From Actinomycetota bacterium (GTDB taxonomy: Bacteria; Actinomycetota; Actinomycetes; Streptosporangiales; Streptosporangiaceae), in contig DAHVAN010000462.1 of the NCBI GenBank assembly GCA_027314595.1, forward strand, positions 1 through 56,804: 56,804 nucleotides of DNA, written 5' to 3'. Positions 24,954 through 33,193 of this stretch are shown here, one piece after another; within the stretch, counting starts at the first letter, position 1; each line of letters begins with the position of its first letter. Under the pieces are notes generated by a model, which was not told the origin of the DNA, searched no databases, and saw only the letters and a list, made by a program, of their open reading frames with translations. The position numbers were made by a program, and so were the translations under genes.

Positions 24954-25622
24954 GTGCGAGTCCTGCTGGCGGAAGACGACAATAGCCTCGGCGAGGTGCT
25001 CGCCGCTGGCCTGCGCAACCGGGGATACGTAGTCGACCTGGTCGGTGACGGCGCTACCGCGCTGACCTACACCCGCTGCTACGAGTACTCTGTCGCGGTT
25101 CTCGACTGGCTGATGCCAGGTCTGTCGGGGATCGATGTGGTGCGCCAGTTGCGCCGCCGCGGCGCGCGGATGCCGGTCCTCATAGTCAGCGGCAAGGACA
25201 CGCCTCAGGACCGGGTGGCCGGCCTGGACGCCGGCGCGGACGACTTCATGGTCAAGCCGTTCGACTTCGCCGAACTGTTCGCCCGGCTGCGCGCGCTGCA
25301 GCGCCGCCCGCCGGACCTGCTGCCGGCGCGGCTGGTCATCGGCGACCTGGAGTGCGACCCGGCCTCGCGTGAAGTCAGCTTCGGCGGCCGCCACCCGGCG
25401 CTGACCTCGACCGAGCTTGGCATACTCGAGATGCTTATGCGGTTTTCGCCCGCGGTCGCGGAGCGCAGGCAGATCGCGCAGCACGTCTGGAGCAACGAGG
25501 CCGATACCTTCAGCTCCAACACGATCGACGTCCACCTCGCGCGGCTCCGCGCCAAGCTCGCGGGCTCCCGGGCCCGCATCGAAACCGTGCGCGGCGTCGG
25601 CTACCGGATCATAGAGGGATAG
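24954..25622 (+). CDS. OmpR-family response regulator, orphan
   Basis: 222 residues: receiver domain (about 1-118) with acidic pocket EDD, phospho-acceptor Asp in VAVLDWLMPGLSG and the late Lys in DDFMVKPFDF; then an OmpR/PhoB winged-helix domain (about 125-222) with ALTSTELGILEMLM and NTIDVHLARLRAKL ending RGVGYRI. No histidine kinase adjoins it. GTG start with no ribosome-binding site; TAAATT at 24940-24945 is placed so that transcription could begin at the GTG, i.e. a leaderless message. Confidence 0.88.
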   Translation: MRVLLAEDDNSLGEVLAAGLRNRGYVVDLVGDGATALTYTRCYEYSVAVLDWLMPGLSGIDVVRQLRRRGARMPVLIVSGKDTPQDRVAGLDAGADDFMVKPFDFAELFARLRALQRRPPDLLPARLVIGDLECDPASREVSFGGRHPALTSTELGILEMLMRFSPAVAERRQIAQHVWSNEADTFSSNTIDVHLARLRAKLAGSRARIETVRGVGYRIIEG

Positions 25623-25799
25623 ATCTCCCCCGGTCACGCGGAGCGTGGAACACGGACCGATCGAGCCCAGCCTGGCGCGTCCGGGGCCTCGTCGCCGAGC
25701 AGCCCGGCCCGCCTGAGCAGCGCGTAGTACTCTTCGGCCAGCCTCCCCGGCTCGGCACCGAAGTCCTCGGGAAGGACCGGCCCGGCTGGTCGGGGGCCG

Positions 25800-26528
25800 T
25801 CAGGCCTTGGCGGTTATCTTCGTGCCGAGTTCGGCGCCCTCGCAGATGCGGCGCATCACGCCGAGCGCGGCGACGTCGAACACGTGCATGGTGAGCCCCT
25901 GCTCGTTGGCCAGCACGAACGCGCTTGTGTCCATGACCCGCACGCCTGCCGCGATGGCCTCGTCGTACGTCAGCGTGGTGTACTTGACGGCGCCCGGATT
26001 GATCTTGGGGTCGGAGTCGTAGACGCCATCGACGCCCTGCTTGGCGACGAGCAGCGCGTCGGCGTCGAGTTCAAGCGCGCGCTGCACCGCGGGGTAGTCC
26101 GTGGTCACGTACGGCTGCCCGATGCCGCCTGCCAGCAGCACGATCAAGCCACGGTCCAGGTGGTGCACCGCCCGCAGCCTGATGAACGGCTCCGCGACGC
26201 TGTGGATGGGCACCGCGGTCATCACGCGCACGTCGGAGTCCGTCCGCGCCGTCAGCGCCCCGCGCAGCATGAGCGCGTTCATCACGGTGCCGAGCATGCC
26301 GATGTTGTCGGCCTCGGCCCGGCTGATCCCCCAGCCTTCGGCCATCCGGCCGCGGAAGTAGTTGCCGCCCCCGACGACGACCGCCACCTGCACGCTGAGC
26401 TGATGCAGGGAAAGCACCTCGTTCGCGACGCGGGCAAGGCTCGCGGGGTCAGCTCCCGTCCCTGCGGGCCCGGCGAGCGCCTCCCCGCTGAGCTTGACCA
26501 CGACCCTGCGATACCGCGGCAACGCCAA
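25800..26528 (-). CDS. pyrH: UMP kinase
   Basis: 242-residue amino-acid-kinase-fold enzyme phosphorylating UMP to UDP. Motifs: VVVKLSGEAL at the N-terminus, VAVVVGGGNYFRGR, ADNIGMLGTVMNALML, and QPYVTTDYPAVQRALELDAD. The start is one of several TTG codons; TTG 26528 is chosen because AGGGAGG (26533-26539) lies just upstream, with TTG 26522 also possible. pyrH normally sits between tsf and frr in actinobacteria; here it stands alone, so it could be a second copy. Confidence 0.88.
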   Translation of the reverse strand: MALPRYRRVVVKLSGEALAGPAGTGADPASLARVANEVLSLHQLSVQVAVVVGGGNYFRGRMAEGWGISRAEADNIGMLGTVMNALMLRGALTARTDSDVRVMTAVPIHSVAEPFIRLRAVHHLDRGLIVLLAGGIGQPYVTTDYPAVQRALELDADALLVAKQGVDGVYDSDPKINPGAVKYTTLTYDEAIAAGVRVMDTSAFVLANEQGLTMHVFDVAALGVMRRICEGAELGTKITAKA

Positions 26529-26602
26529 GCCCCCTCCCTGCCCGTGTTTTACTGCCCGCAACGCTACCAAACCCGGGGTGCGCCACGACCGCGCCCCGGT
26601 GG

Positions 26603-28402
26603 TTACTTTGCGTCGGCCCAGCAGCGGACCACGCTGATGTCGGCGATGAACCGGACCGGAGCGCCCGCCGCGCCCTCGCCGCCCTGACCGTCCCGCGCGC
26701 CCAGGGAACCGGGCGCCCAGCGGCGGGCGGTCTCCGCCAGGCAGTCACTGACCAGGCGCGCCGCCTGCTGCGCGTGGCCGGCCGGAACGTGCACGAGCAG
26801 TTCGTCGTGCAGGCAGAGCACGATCCGGGCGCCGAGCGGCAGTGCCCGGGCCCGCACGGTGACGGCCCACATCTTGAACAGCTCCGCGGCCGCTCCCTGG
26901 ATGAGCGCGTTGCGCCCGTACCGCCCGCGGGCCGCCACCCGGGCCGCGTCCGCGCCGGGGGTGCCAGAGCCGCCGCCGCCGGACATGCGGACCAGCCGGC
27001 CCCCGTAGGTGCGCAGGTCGCGTCCGGCGCGGGCGGACCGGTCCGCCGAGTCCAGGTAGGCCCTCGCGACCGGGTATGCCGCCCGCATCCGCCACCCCGC
27101 CTGGCCCCCGTGCCCCGTGGTCTGGCCGTACATCGCGGCGATCATCGCGACCTTGGCGGTCGGCCTGTCCACCCCGAGCTGCGCCGCCACCGGAAGGTAC
27201 AGGTCGTCGGCGGAGGTCGCGGCGGCCAGGGCCTGGTCCGCGGACACGGCGGCGAGCACCCGGGGCTCGATCTGCCCGAGATCGGCGCGCACGAAGACGT
27301 GGCCGGGAGCAGCGATGACCGCCGCGCGCATCGCGGCGGGCATGTTGTGCAGCCCGTTGGACGCCGTCATCCGCCCGGCGGCGCCGTCCGAGCCGGTCCA
27401 CGAACCGCGGAGCCGCCCGTCGGGGCCGAGGTGCTCGTCCAGCCAGCCGTAGCCGTACGTGGTGGCGATCCGTTCCGCCTTGCGCCACTGCAGCAGCGCG
27501 GCCACGAGCGGATGCGAGTCACGGAACTCCTCGAGCCGCCACGCCCGCGTGTCGGGCACCTCGACGCCCGCCGCCGCGAGCAGCGACCGCACCTGCACGG
27601 GGCTGCGCAGGTCGGCGGTCACCCCGGCGGGCGCATGCCGCAGCACCTCACCGTCACGCGCCGCGCGCACCGCCGCGGACGCGGCCTCATCGCGCGGCCG
27701 CGGGCCGATGATCCGGGTGAGCACCTGCTCCGCGACGGCCCGGTCCATCGGCAGCCCGTCGGTGGCAAGCTCCGCGCAGAGCAATTCCGCGGTTGATTCC
27801 GAACGAGCGGTGGCGACTCCCGCCTCGCCGCCTTCCTTCCCGGCGAGGGCGGCGCCCTGCAGTTCCGCCGCCTCCCTGGCAAGGCGCGCCCACGCCTGCA
27901 GCCGGACCGGGCTGTCCGCCCACCCGCCGCGAGTCCATTCCCTGCTCAGGTAGCCGTCCGGTCCTACCGGGTCCTTCCGGCCGCCGTCCGAGGCTGCCGC
28001 GCGGGACGCCGCCGCGTCCTCTTCCGCCGCGTCGAACAGGTCTGCCGCGCCCGGCGTCCGCTCCCCGGGCGCGGGAACCTCGCCGGGCGGCAGTCCGCGC
28101 AGGTGTGCCCACGCCCACCCCGGATCGGCCCGCCACCCGCCGAAAAGCAGCCGGTGCACCGCCGCGACGTCCCAGCACGTCGCGAGCCGCGCGCCGGCGG
28201 GAACCAGCCGAAGCGCCGTGTCCTGGGACCAGGTGACCCATCTGGGCCGCAGCGCCCGGTCCGCGAGCGCCACCGCACTGGCCGGCGCCATCCACCCCGC
28301 GCCCGCCACGGCCACGGCGACCGTCCCGTCGGGCGCCACCGCCAGCCCGACCAGGTCCCCGCGTCCGGCGCCCGCCTGGCCGAGCGCGGTCACAAGGTCC
28401 AT
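26603..28402 (-). CDS. Family A DNA polymerase (bifunctional 3'-5' exonuclease/polymerase type)
   Basis: 599-residue DNA polymerase I relative, shorter than PolA and without a 5' nuclease domain. The polymerase part has motif A VRADLGQIEPRVLA (DYSQIELR in PolA), motif B RPTAKVAMIAAMYGQTTG and motif C LCLHDELLVHVP. Residues about 1-200 are an exonuclease-like domain without clear Asp/Glu metal ligands, so proofreading may be lost. Such proteins are widespread second Pol I-type enzymes of actinobacteria, presumably in repair. The start overlaps the upstream small ORF by 13 bases. ATG start. Confidence 0.85.
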   Translation of the reverse strand: MDLVTALGQAGAGRGDLVGLAVAPDGTVAVAVAGAGWMAPASAVALADRALRPRWVTWSQDTALRLVPAGARLATCWDVAAVHRLLFGGWRADPGWAWAHLRGLPPGEVPAPGERTPGAADLFDAAEEDAAASRAAASDGGRKDPVGPDGYLSREWTRGGWADSPVRLQAWARLAREAAELQGAALAGKEGGEAGVATARSESTAELLCAELATDGLPMDRAVAEQVLTRIIGPRPRDEAASAAVRAARDGEVLRHAPAGVTADLRSPVQVRSLLAAAGVEVPDTRAWRLEEFRDSHPLVAALLQWRKAERIATTYGYGWLDEHLGPDGRLRGSWTGSDGAAGRMTASNGLHNMPAAMRAAVIAAPGHVFVRADLGQIEPRVLAAVSADQALAAATSADDLYLPVAAQLGVDRPTAKVAMIAAMYGQTTGHGGQAGWRMRAAYPVARAYLDSADRSARAGRDLRTYGGRLVRMSGGGGSGTPGADAARVAARGRYGRNALIQGAAAELFKMWAVTVRARALPLGARIVLCLHDELLVHVPAGHAQQAARLVSDCLAETARRWAPGSLGARDGQGGEGAAGAPVRFIADISVVRCWADAK

Positions 28403-28614
28403 GTCGTCAGGCCGCCGGCGGAACTGCCCGTGGCGCGTACCGCCACCGCCTCGCCGGCGCGGCAGACCAGGTCGGCGTCCCGGGTCGCGAAGGGACGCAG
28501 GGCGGCCTCGGCAAGCAGCCGGAGGTAGGTCTCGGCGCGCTCGCCGTACCCGCCTCTGCCCTCTGTCCCGCCAGCGCCGTCTGGATCGGCGGGGGAAGCG
28601 TGCTCCGCGTGCAC
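28390..28614 (-). CDS. Small protein coupled to the DNA polymerase gene
   Basis: 74 codons, GTG start. The central part YGERAETYLRLLAEAALRPF and DADLVCRAGEAVAVRA has a protein-like, helical composition; the ends are low complexity. It overlaps the polymerase start by 13 bases, which suggests translational coupling. I do not recognise a family. Confidence 0.45.
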   Translation of the reverse strand: MHAEHASPADPDGAGGTEGRGGYGERAETYLRLLAEAALRPFATRDADLVCRAGEAVAVRATGSSAGGLTTWTL

Positions 28615-28665
28615 GCTCTTACAGTAAGGGCGGCGCCCGGCCCGGTGGACGGGGGAATTTCCGGG

Positions 28666-28685
28666 CCGGGCGCCGCGGCGCCCGG
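28666..28685 (-). terminator. GC-rich hairpin between CBS gene and the small ORF
   Basis: CCGGGCGCC (28666-28674), GC, GGCGCCCGG (28677-28685). It lies in the 244-base gap downstream of the CBS-protein gene and is the likely end of its transcript. Similar GC-rich partial repeats flank it on both sides. Confidence 0.45.
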
Positions 28686-28858
28686 ACAGCCGGGGAAACC
28701 GGCCGGGCGCGGCCGGGCGGCTGGAGCGGGAACTCGCCGCCTGGCGGCTTGCGGCGGGGTGGTCGCGCCCCGCATGTAGTTAATTCTGCTCCGGGCGCCT
28801 GCGGCTCCAGTGAGAAGTTACTGAACGCTGCCTGAGAGGTGGCAGGTCGCTGGCCGAA

Positions 28859-29278
28859 TCAGTTGCCGACAAGACTATCGCTGTGCGCGGCCTGCGCGGG
28901 GACGCGCGCCGCGGACCACACGCGGACGATGTCTCGCATCGACAGCAGGCCCACGACATCCTGCCCCTCTACCACGACCAGGTGCCTGAACCCGCCGCGA
29001 ACCATGGCCGCGGCCGCGTTCTCGAGGGTCCAGTCGCCCGCCGCGAACACGAGGTCCTGCGTGCAGTGCTGTGCGGCGATCTCGGTGTCGGGGTCTTCCC
29101 CGGCGGCCACCGAGTTGAGGATGTCGCGCTCGGTGAGAATGCCTACGCCCGAGTGTTCGGGGTCGACCACCACGGCAGCGCCAACCCCTCTGGCCGCCAT
29201 CATGCGCGCGGCTTCTCGCAGCGTGTGGGCGGGGCCGATCATCAGAACCCGCCTTGACATTCCTTCTGCCACCTTCAA
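28859..29278 (-). CDS. CBS-pair domain protein
   Basis: 139 residues consisting of two CBS motifs: first LMIGPAHTLREAARMMAARG and VGILTERDILNSV; second WTLENAAAAMVRGGFRH and GQDVVGLLSMRDIVRVW. CBS pairs bind adenine nucleotides and regulate partner proteins; nothing shows the partner here. The start is uncertain: TTG 29278 aligns with homologues that begin a few residues before the first CBS motif; longer in-frame starts at 29329 and 29476 exist but add poorly conserved sequence. Confidence 0.78.
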   Translation of the reverse strand: MKVAEGMSRRVLMIGPAHTLREAARMMAARGVGAAVVVDPEHSGVGILTERDILNSVAAGEDPDTEIAAQHCTQDLVFAAGDWTLENAAAAMVRGGFRHLVVVEGQDVVGLLSMRDIVRVWSAARVPAQAAHSDSLVGN

Positions 29279-29539
29279 TGCCGCCACCCCCAGGGGTGTG
29301 TCCAGGATCCGGTCGCGCGGGCACGGCATGCCTGGCGTTCGGTCCCCGATCCGGTCATGACCGGACGTTTTCCCAGCTAAGCGCCGCGCGCGCTGAGCTT
29401 GTGAACTTGTGATATACCCAGTCTCGGACCCTGAAACGCGCCCGTAACACATAGTTGGCCCGGAATGTGCTCGCACGGCGAGCGCGGCGTGCTCAGGCGC
29501 CCCTAAGCCAGGCGGCGAAAGCGAGCCAAGCTCAGCCTG

Positions 29540-30340
29540 CTACAGCGCCCCTAAGCGGAGCGGCGAAAGCAAGCCGAGAACTTCGTCATGCAGGTGCCCG
29601 TTCGTGCAGACGACGCTGCCGCCATCGGGGGTGGCGACTCCGGACAGGTCGGTGAAGCGCCCCCCCGCCTCCTGCACGATCACCTGGAGCGCCGCCAGGT
29701 CCCACAGTGAGACCGCTGGCTCCGCCGACACGTCCACCGCGCCCTCCGCGACCAGCATGTGCGACCAGAAGTCACCGAACGCGCGGGTCCGCCAGACCGA
29801 CCTGCCAAGCGTGAGGAACCCGTCGAGCCTGCCCTTCTCCGCCCAGCCGCCGATGCCCGAATAGGAGAACGAAGCGTCGCTGAGGCTGGTCACACCGGAC
29901 ACCTGGCACCTGCTGGCCTTGGTGAGACTGCGCCCGGTCCACGCGCCGCCGCCCGTCGCCGCCCACCACCTCCGGCCGAGCGCCGGCGCGGTCACCACGC
30001 CGACCACGACCTCGTCGCCGTCGAGCAGTCCGATGAGCGTCGCCCAGACCGGTACGCCGCGGACATAGTTCTTCGTACCGTCGATCGGGTCGATGACCCA
30101 GCACCGCGGTCCGCTGCCCGTCCGCCCCGATTCCTCGCCGAGCACCGCGTCCCTCGGGCGCGCCCTGCGGAGCACGTTGCGCAGCGACTCCTCCGTGGCG
30201 CGGTCGGCGTCTGTCACCGGCGTCAGGTCCGGCTTGGTTTCGACCCGCAGGTCGAGCGCCCGGAACCGCCGGGCCGTTATGTCATCGGCCGCGTCAGCCA
30301 GGACGTGCGCGAAGCGCAGGTCGTCGTCGTAGCCTCCCAC
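29540..30340 (-). CDS. hisN: Histidinol-phosphatase, inositol-monophosphatase family
   Basis: 266-residue Mg2+-dependent phosphatase converting histidinol-phosphate to histidinol. Metal-binding motifs are all present: VLGEESGRTG (Glu), WVIDPIDGTKNYVRGVPVWA (DPIDGT) and VSLWDLAALQVIVQEAGG (WD). The opening YDDDLRFAHVLADAAD, then KPDLTPVTDADRATEE, matches actinobacterial HisN. GTG 30340 is chosen to fit that N-terminus; an extension to 30385 is unlikely. Downstream of rsgA and aroA in the conserved aroA-rsgA-hisN order. Confidence 0.9.
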   Translation of the reverse strand: MGGYDDDLRFAHVLADAADDITARRFRALDLRVETKPDLTPVTDADRATEESLRNVLRRARPRDAVLGEESGRTGSGPRCWVIDPIDGTKNYVRGVPVWATLIGLLDGDEVVVGVVTAPALGRRWWAATGGGAWTGRSLTKASRCQVSGVTSLSDASFSYSGIGGWAEKGRLDGFLTLGRSVWRTRAFGDFWSHMLVAEGAVDVSAEPAVSLWDLAALQVIVQEAGGRFTDLSGVATPDGGSVVCTNGHLHDEVLGLLSPLRLGAL

Positions 30341-30373
30341 CCGCAAAACGGTACCGGCTGAGGCACCACACTG

Positions 30374-30425
30374 ACCAGCACGCACGAGGTTTCGTGCACC
30401 ATTTGGGGTACTTTTTGATGCTGGT
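30374..30425 (-). other. Two-stem inverted-repeat structure between rsgA and hisN
   Basis: Outer arms ACCAGCA (30374-30380) and TGCTGGT (30419-30425); inside them GCACGA (30382-30387), GGTT loop, TCGTGC (30392-30397). It occupies the 158-base gap between rsgA and hisN and could be a terminator, an mRNA processing site or a leader structure for hisN. Confidence 0.4.
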
Positions 30426-30498
30426 GGTTAATTACCGGACGCGGTTGCCTGCGGATGGTATGCGCTGGGTTGGCTTGGTCAGGCGTGCTCGGCGGGAG

Positions 30499-31572
30499 CT
30501 AGTCGGCTGAGTCCCGGCTGCGGAGCAGGCGGCGCAGGGAGTCGAGGCGGGCCTTGGCGTGGTGGGTGAGCGCCCAGGCGTCGAGTGCGCACGCCTCGGC
30601 GAGGTGGTCGCAGCCGGGGGGACAGGCCGCGGTTCCCTGGTCCAGGTCGCCGAAGGCCTCCACGACGCGCTCGACGGCGACATGGCCAAGCCCGAAGCCG
30701 CGCACGCCAGGGGTGTCGATCAGCCAGCCGGGCTCGGCCGGGGACCGGCGGGCCGCGGGCGCGCCGCGGCCGCTGGCCGCCGGAAGGGCGGGAAGCGGCA
30801 GGGCGATCGCGGAAGAGGAGGTGTGCCTGCCGCGCCCGGTTACCGGGTTGACCGTGCCCACGGCCCGGCCCGCGTCCGGTACCAGGGCGTTGACCAGCGT
30901 CGACTTGCCAACCCCTGACTGGCCGATCAGCACGCTGATCCTGCCGTCTAGCGCGTGGCGAAGGCGGGACAGGGACTGCCGGGGAAGCGGCTGGCCAGTG
31001 GTGAGCATCGGCATCCCCAGAGGCCGGTAGAACGCCCGGACCTGGCGCGACGACGCCAGGTCCGATTTGGTCAGCACGAGGAGCGGGTCGAGCCCCGCGT
31101 CGTACGCGGCGACCAGGCAGCGGTCGACGAACCGGAGTCGTGGCGCCGGTTCGGCGAGCGCGCAGACGATCACCATCTGCTCCGCGTTCGCCACGACGAT
31201 CCGCTCAAGCGGATCCGTGTCGTCGGGGGAACGCCGCAGCACGCTCGTGCGCTCTTCGACCCGGACGATTCGCGCCAGCGAGCCCGCCGCGCCCGAGGTG
31301 TCGCCGGCCAGCGCCACCCGGTCCCCGACCACGACCGAGTTGCGGCCAAGCTCGCGGGCCTTCATCGCGGTCACCATCCGCGAGCGGGCATGGGGGGCGG
31401 GGAGCCCGCCGTGCCCGGGGGGATCCGGCGGGGCCGTCCCCCCGGGGCTAGCGCCATCGCTGATCAGGCAGCCATACCGGCCGCGGTCCACGTTCACGAC
31501 GAACGCCTCGGCCGCGCTTTCGTGCGCGGGGCGGCGCCGGGTGCGAGGCCGCGAGCCACGGCCAGCGCGCAC
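30499..31572 (-). CDS. rsgA: Ribosome small subunit biogenesis GTPase RsgA
   Basis: At least 357 residues; a circularly permuted GTPase that helps mature the 30S subunit. The order G4 TKSD (168-171), G1 GQSGVGKS (217-224), G3 DTPGVRGFG is the permuted hallmark; the C-terminal zinc motif reads CPPGCDHLAEAC. The OB domain carries an unusual Pro/Gly-rich insert at about 40-65 (ASPGGTAPPDPPGHGG), encoded by a GC-rich palindromic repeat. GTG 31572 is the first standard start, but the frame continues upstream (LDEDDVRVRAGR), resembling conserved N-termini, back to a CTG at 31617 that overlaps the aroA stop. Confidence 0.9.
   Translation of the reverse strand: MRAGRGSRPRTRRRPAHESAAEAFVVNVDRGRYGCLISDGASPGGTAPPDPPGHGGLPAPHARSRMVTAMKARELGRNSVVVGDRVALAGDTSGAAGSLARIVRVEERTSVLRRSPDDTDPLERIVVANAEQMVIVCALAEPAPRLRFVDRCLVAAYDAGLDPLLVLTKSDLASSRQVRAFYRPLGMPMLTTGQPLPRQSLSRLRHALDGRISVLIGQSGVGKSTLVNALVPDAGRAVGTVNPVTGRGRHTSSSAIALPLPALPAASGRGAPAARRSPAEPGWLIDTPGVRGFGLGHVAVERVVEAFGDLDQGTAACPPGCDHLAEACALDAWALTHHAKARLDSLRRLLRSRDSAD
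31417..31443. repeat. GC-rich palindromic repeat inside rsgA
   Basis: GGGGGG (31417-31422) and CCCCCC (31438-31443) around a 15-base GC-rich centre. In frame in rsgA, giving the Pro/Gly-rich insert of its OB domain. Related in style to the repeats at 31732, 33349, 33992, 41371 and 48255. Confidence 0.5.
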
Positions 31573-31610
31573 CCTGACGTCGTCTTCGTCTAGGCGGTCC
31601 GAACGGTTCC

Positions 31611-33050
31611 TCAGCAGTCTGTCTCCCCCGCGGGGGACGGACCGGGGGACACGGGAGGCAGCGGCCTCCCGTGCGCGGATCCAGTTCGGGCGTCTCCGGA
31701 GCTGGCAGCGCTCACCGCGCTGGGGGGGCCAGGGGGGTCGTCCCCCCGGGCGGTGCTACCCCTCACCATCTCTTCCCACAGGGCCGCGAAATCCGGGAAG
31801 GTCTTGCCGACCGTGGCCACGTTCAGCACCTCGATGCCGGGCACGGCGAGGCCCAGGACGGCCCCCGCCATCACCATCCGGTGGTCGTCGTAGCTCTCGA
31901 ACGCGCGCCCCGCGGCGCGCAGCGGGCGCGGCCGGATTTCCAGGCCGTCCGGCTGTTCCGTGACGTCGCCGCCGAGCGCGTTGACCTCCTTGGCGATCGC
32001 GGCGAGCCGGTCCGTCTCCTGCGCCCTGGTATGCCCCACCCCGGTGAACGTGGAGGGCCCGGAGGCGAGAGCGGCGACCGAGGTCAGCGGCAGGCACAGC
32101 TCGGGAATGTCGCGCAGGTCGGCCTCGATGCCGCAGATCGTGCCGGTACCCGTCACCGTCAGGCCGTCGGGGCCGAACGAGCACCGCGCCCCCATCCGGG
32201 TCAGCACGTCGAGGATCGGGCCGGCGGCCTGGAGGCTGTCGTGCGGCCAGTCCCGCACGGTGACCGAGCCGCCGGTGACCAGCGCCGCCGCGAAAAACGG
32301 CCCGGCGTTGGACAGGTCGGGCTCGACGGTGAAGTCGCCGAGGCCGAGGCGCCCAGGGCGCACCCGCCACGTGCTCGGGCGCGTCCCGCCGCCTGCCTCC
32401 ACCTCCGCGCCCGCCGCGCGGAGCATGCGGACGCTCATCTCGATGTGCGGCAGCGACGGCACCGGCGGGCCCTCGTGGCGCACCTCGGTGCCCAGCTCGA
32501 ACCGCGGGGCGGCGAGCAGCAGCCCCGATACCAGCTGGGAAGAGCCCGAGGCGTCGAGCGTGACCGTGCCGCCGCGAACCGCCCCGCGGCCGTGGACGGT
32601 GAACGGAAGCGCGCCGCGCCCCCCGTCGTCGATGTCGGCGCCGAGCGCGCGCAGCGCGGTGAGCAGCGCGCCGACCGGCCGCTCCCGTGCCCGGGGGTCG
32701 CCGTCGAATACGGCCGACGCCCCGGTCAGCGCTGCGACCGCGGGCAGGAACCGCATGACGGTGCCGGCGTTCCCGACATCGACCGCCACCGGACCGGAGA
32801 CGGCGGACCGCGGGGAGACGGCGAGGCCCGTTCCGGATCCGGATTCTGAGATCGAGCACCCGAGGACCCGCAGCGCGGCTACGGCGAGCCGGGTGTCGCG
32901 GGCCTCGAGCGGCGCGCGTACGACGCTGGGGGAGTCGCTGAGGGCGGCTAGCACCAGCGCGCGGTTGGTGATCGACTTGGAGCCGGGGAGCCGCAGCCGG
33001 GCGCGCACCGGTCCTTGGGCAGCAGGTGCGTGCCAGCGTCCGGAGTCCAT
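31611..33050 (-). CDS. aroA: 3-phosphoshikimate 1-carboxyvinyltransferase (EPSP synthase)
   Basis: 479-residue enzyme joining shikimate-3-phosphate and phosphoenolpyruvate in aromatic amino acid synthesis. Motifs: LPGSKSITNRALVLAALSD, VDVGNAGTVMRFLPAVAAL, LDASGSSQLVSGLLLAAP, VEPDLSNAGPFFAAAL, ESYDDHRMVMA. The usual end (TFPDFAALWEEM) is followed by a 45-residue low-complexity tail (GDDPPGPPSAVSAASSGDAR onward) containing a GC-rich palindromic repeat, so the reading frame was probably extended. ATG 33050 is preferred; upstream in-frame starts reach 33134. rsgA follows directly. Confidence 0.93.
   Translation of the reverse strand: MDSGRWHAPAAQGPVRARLRLPGSKSITNRALVLAALSDSPSVVRAPLEARDTRLAVAALRVLGCSISESGSGTGLAVSPRSAVSGPVAVDVGNAGTVMRFLPAVAALTGASAVFDGDPRARERPVGALLTALRALGADIDDGGRGALPFTVHGRGAVRGGTVTLDASGSSQLVSGLLLAAPRFELGTEVRHEGPPVPSLPHIEMSVRMLRAAGAEVEAGGGTRPSTWRVRPGRLGLGDFTVEPDLSNAGPFFAAALVTGGSVTVRDWPHDSLQAAGPILDVLTRMGARCSFGPDGLTVTGTGTICGIEADLRDIPELCLPLTSVAALASGPSTFTGVGHTRAQETDRLAAIAKEVNALGGDVTEQPDGLEIRPRPLRAAGRAFESYDDHRMVMAGAVLGLAVPGIEVLNVATVGKTFPDFAALWEEMVRGSTARGDDPPGPPSAVSAASSGDARTGSAHGRPLPPVSPGPSPAGETDC
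31732..31747. repeat. GC-rich palindromic repeat inside the aroA 3' end
   Basis: GGGGGG-TCGT-CCCCCC (31732-31747). It encodes the DDPPGPP part of the aroA tail. Read on the minus strand its core GGGGGGACGACCCCCC resembles copies at 33992 and 48255. Confidence 0.6.
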
Positions 33051-33193
33051 GAGGTCGAGGGTATCGGCTGACGAGGAGTGTTCGGCGGTCCGCGGTGGGT
33101 TTGACGGGCGCGTTTTCTGGTTATGAAGTGGCAATCCGGCTTCTACCGTGCCATAAGGGAAGCCGCCTAGTTCTGCCGATAGGGAAGTCAGGT

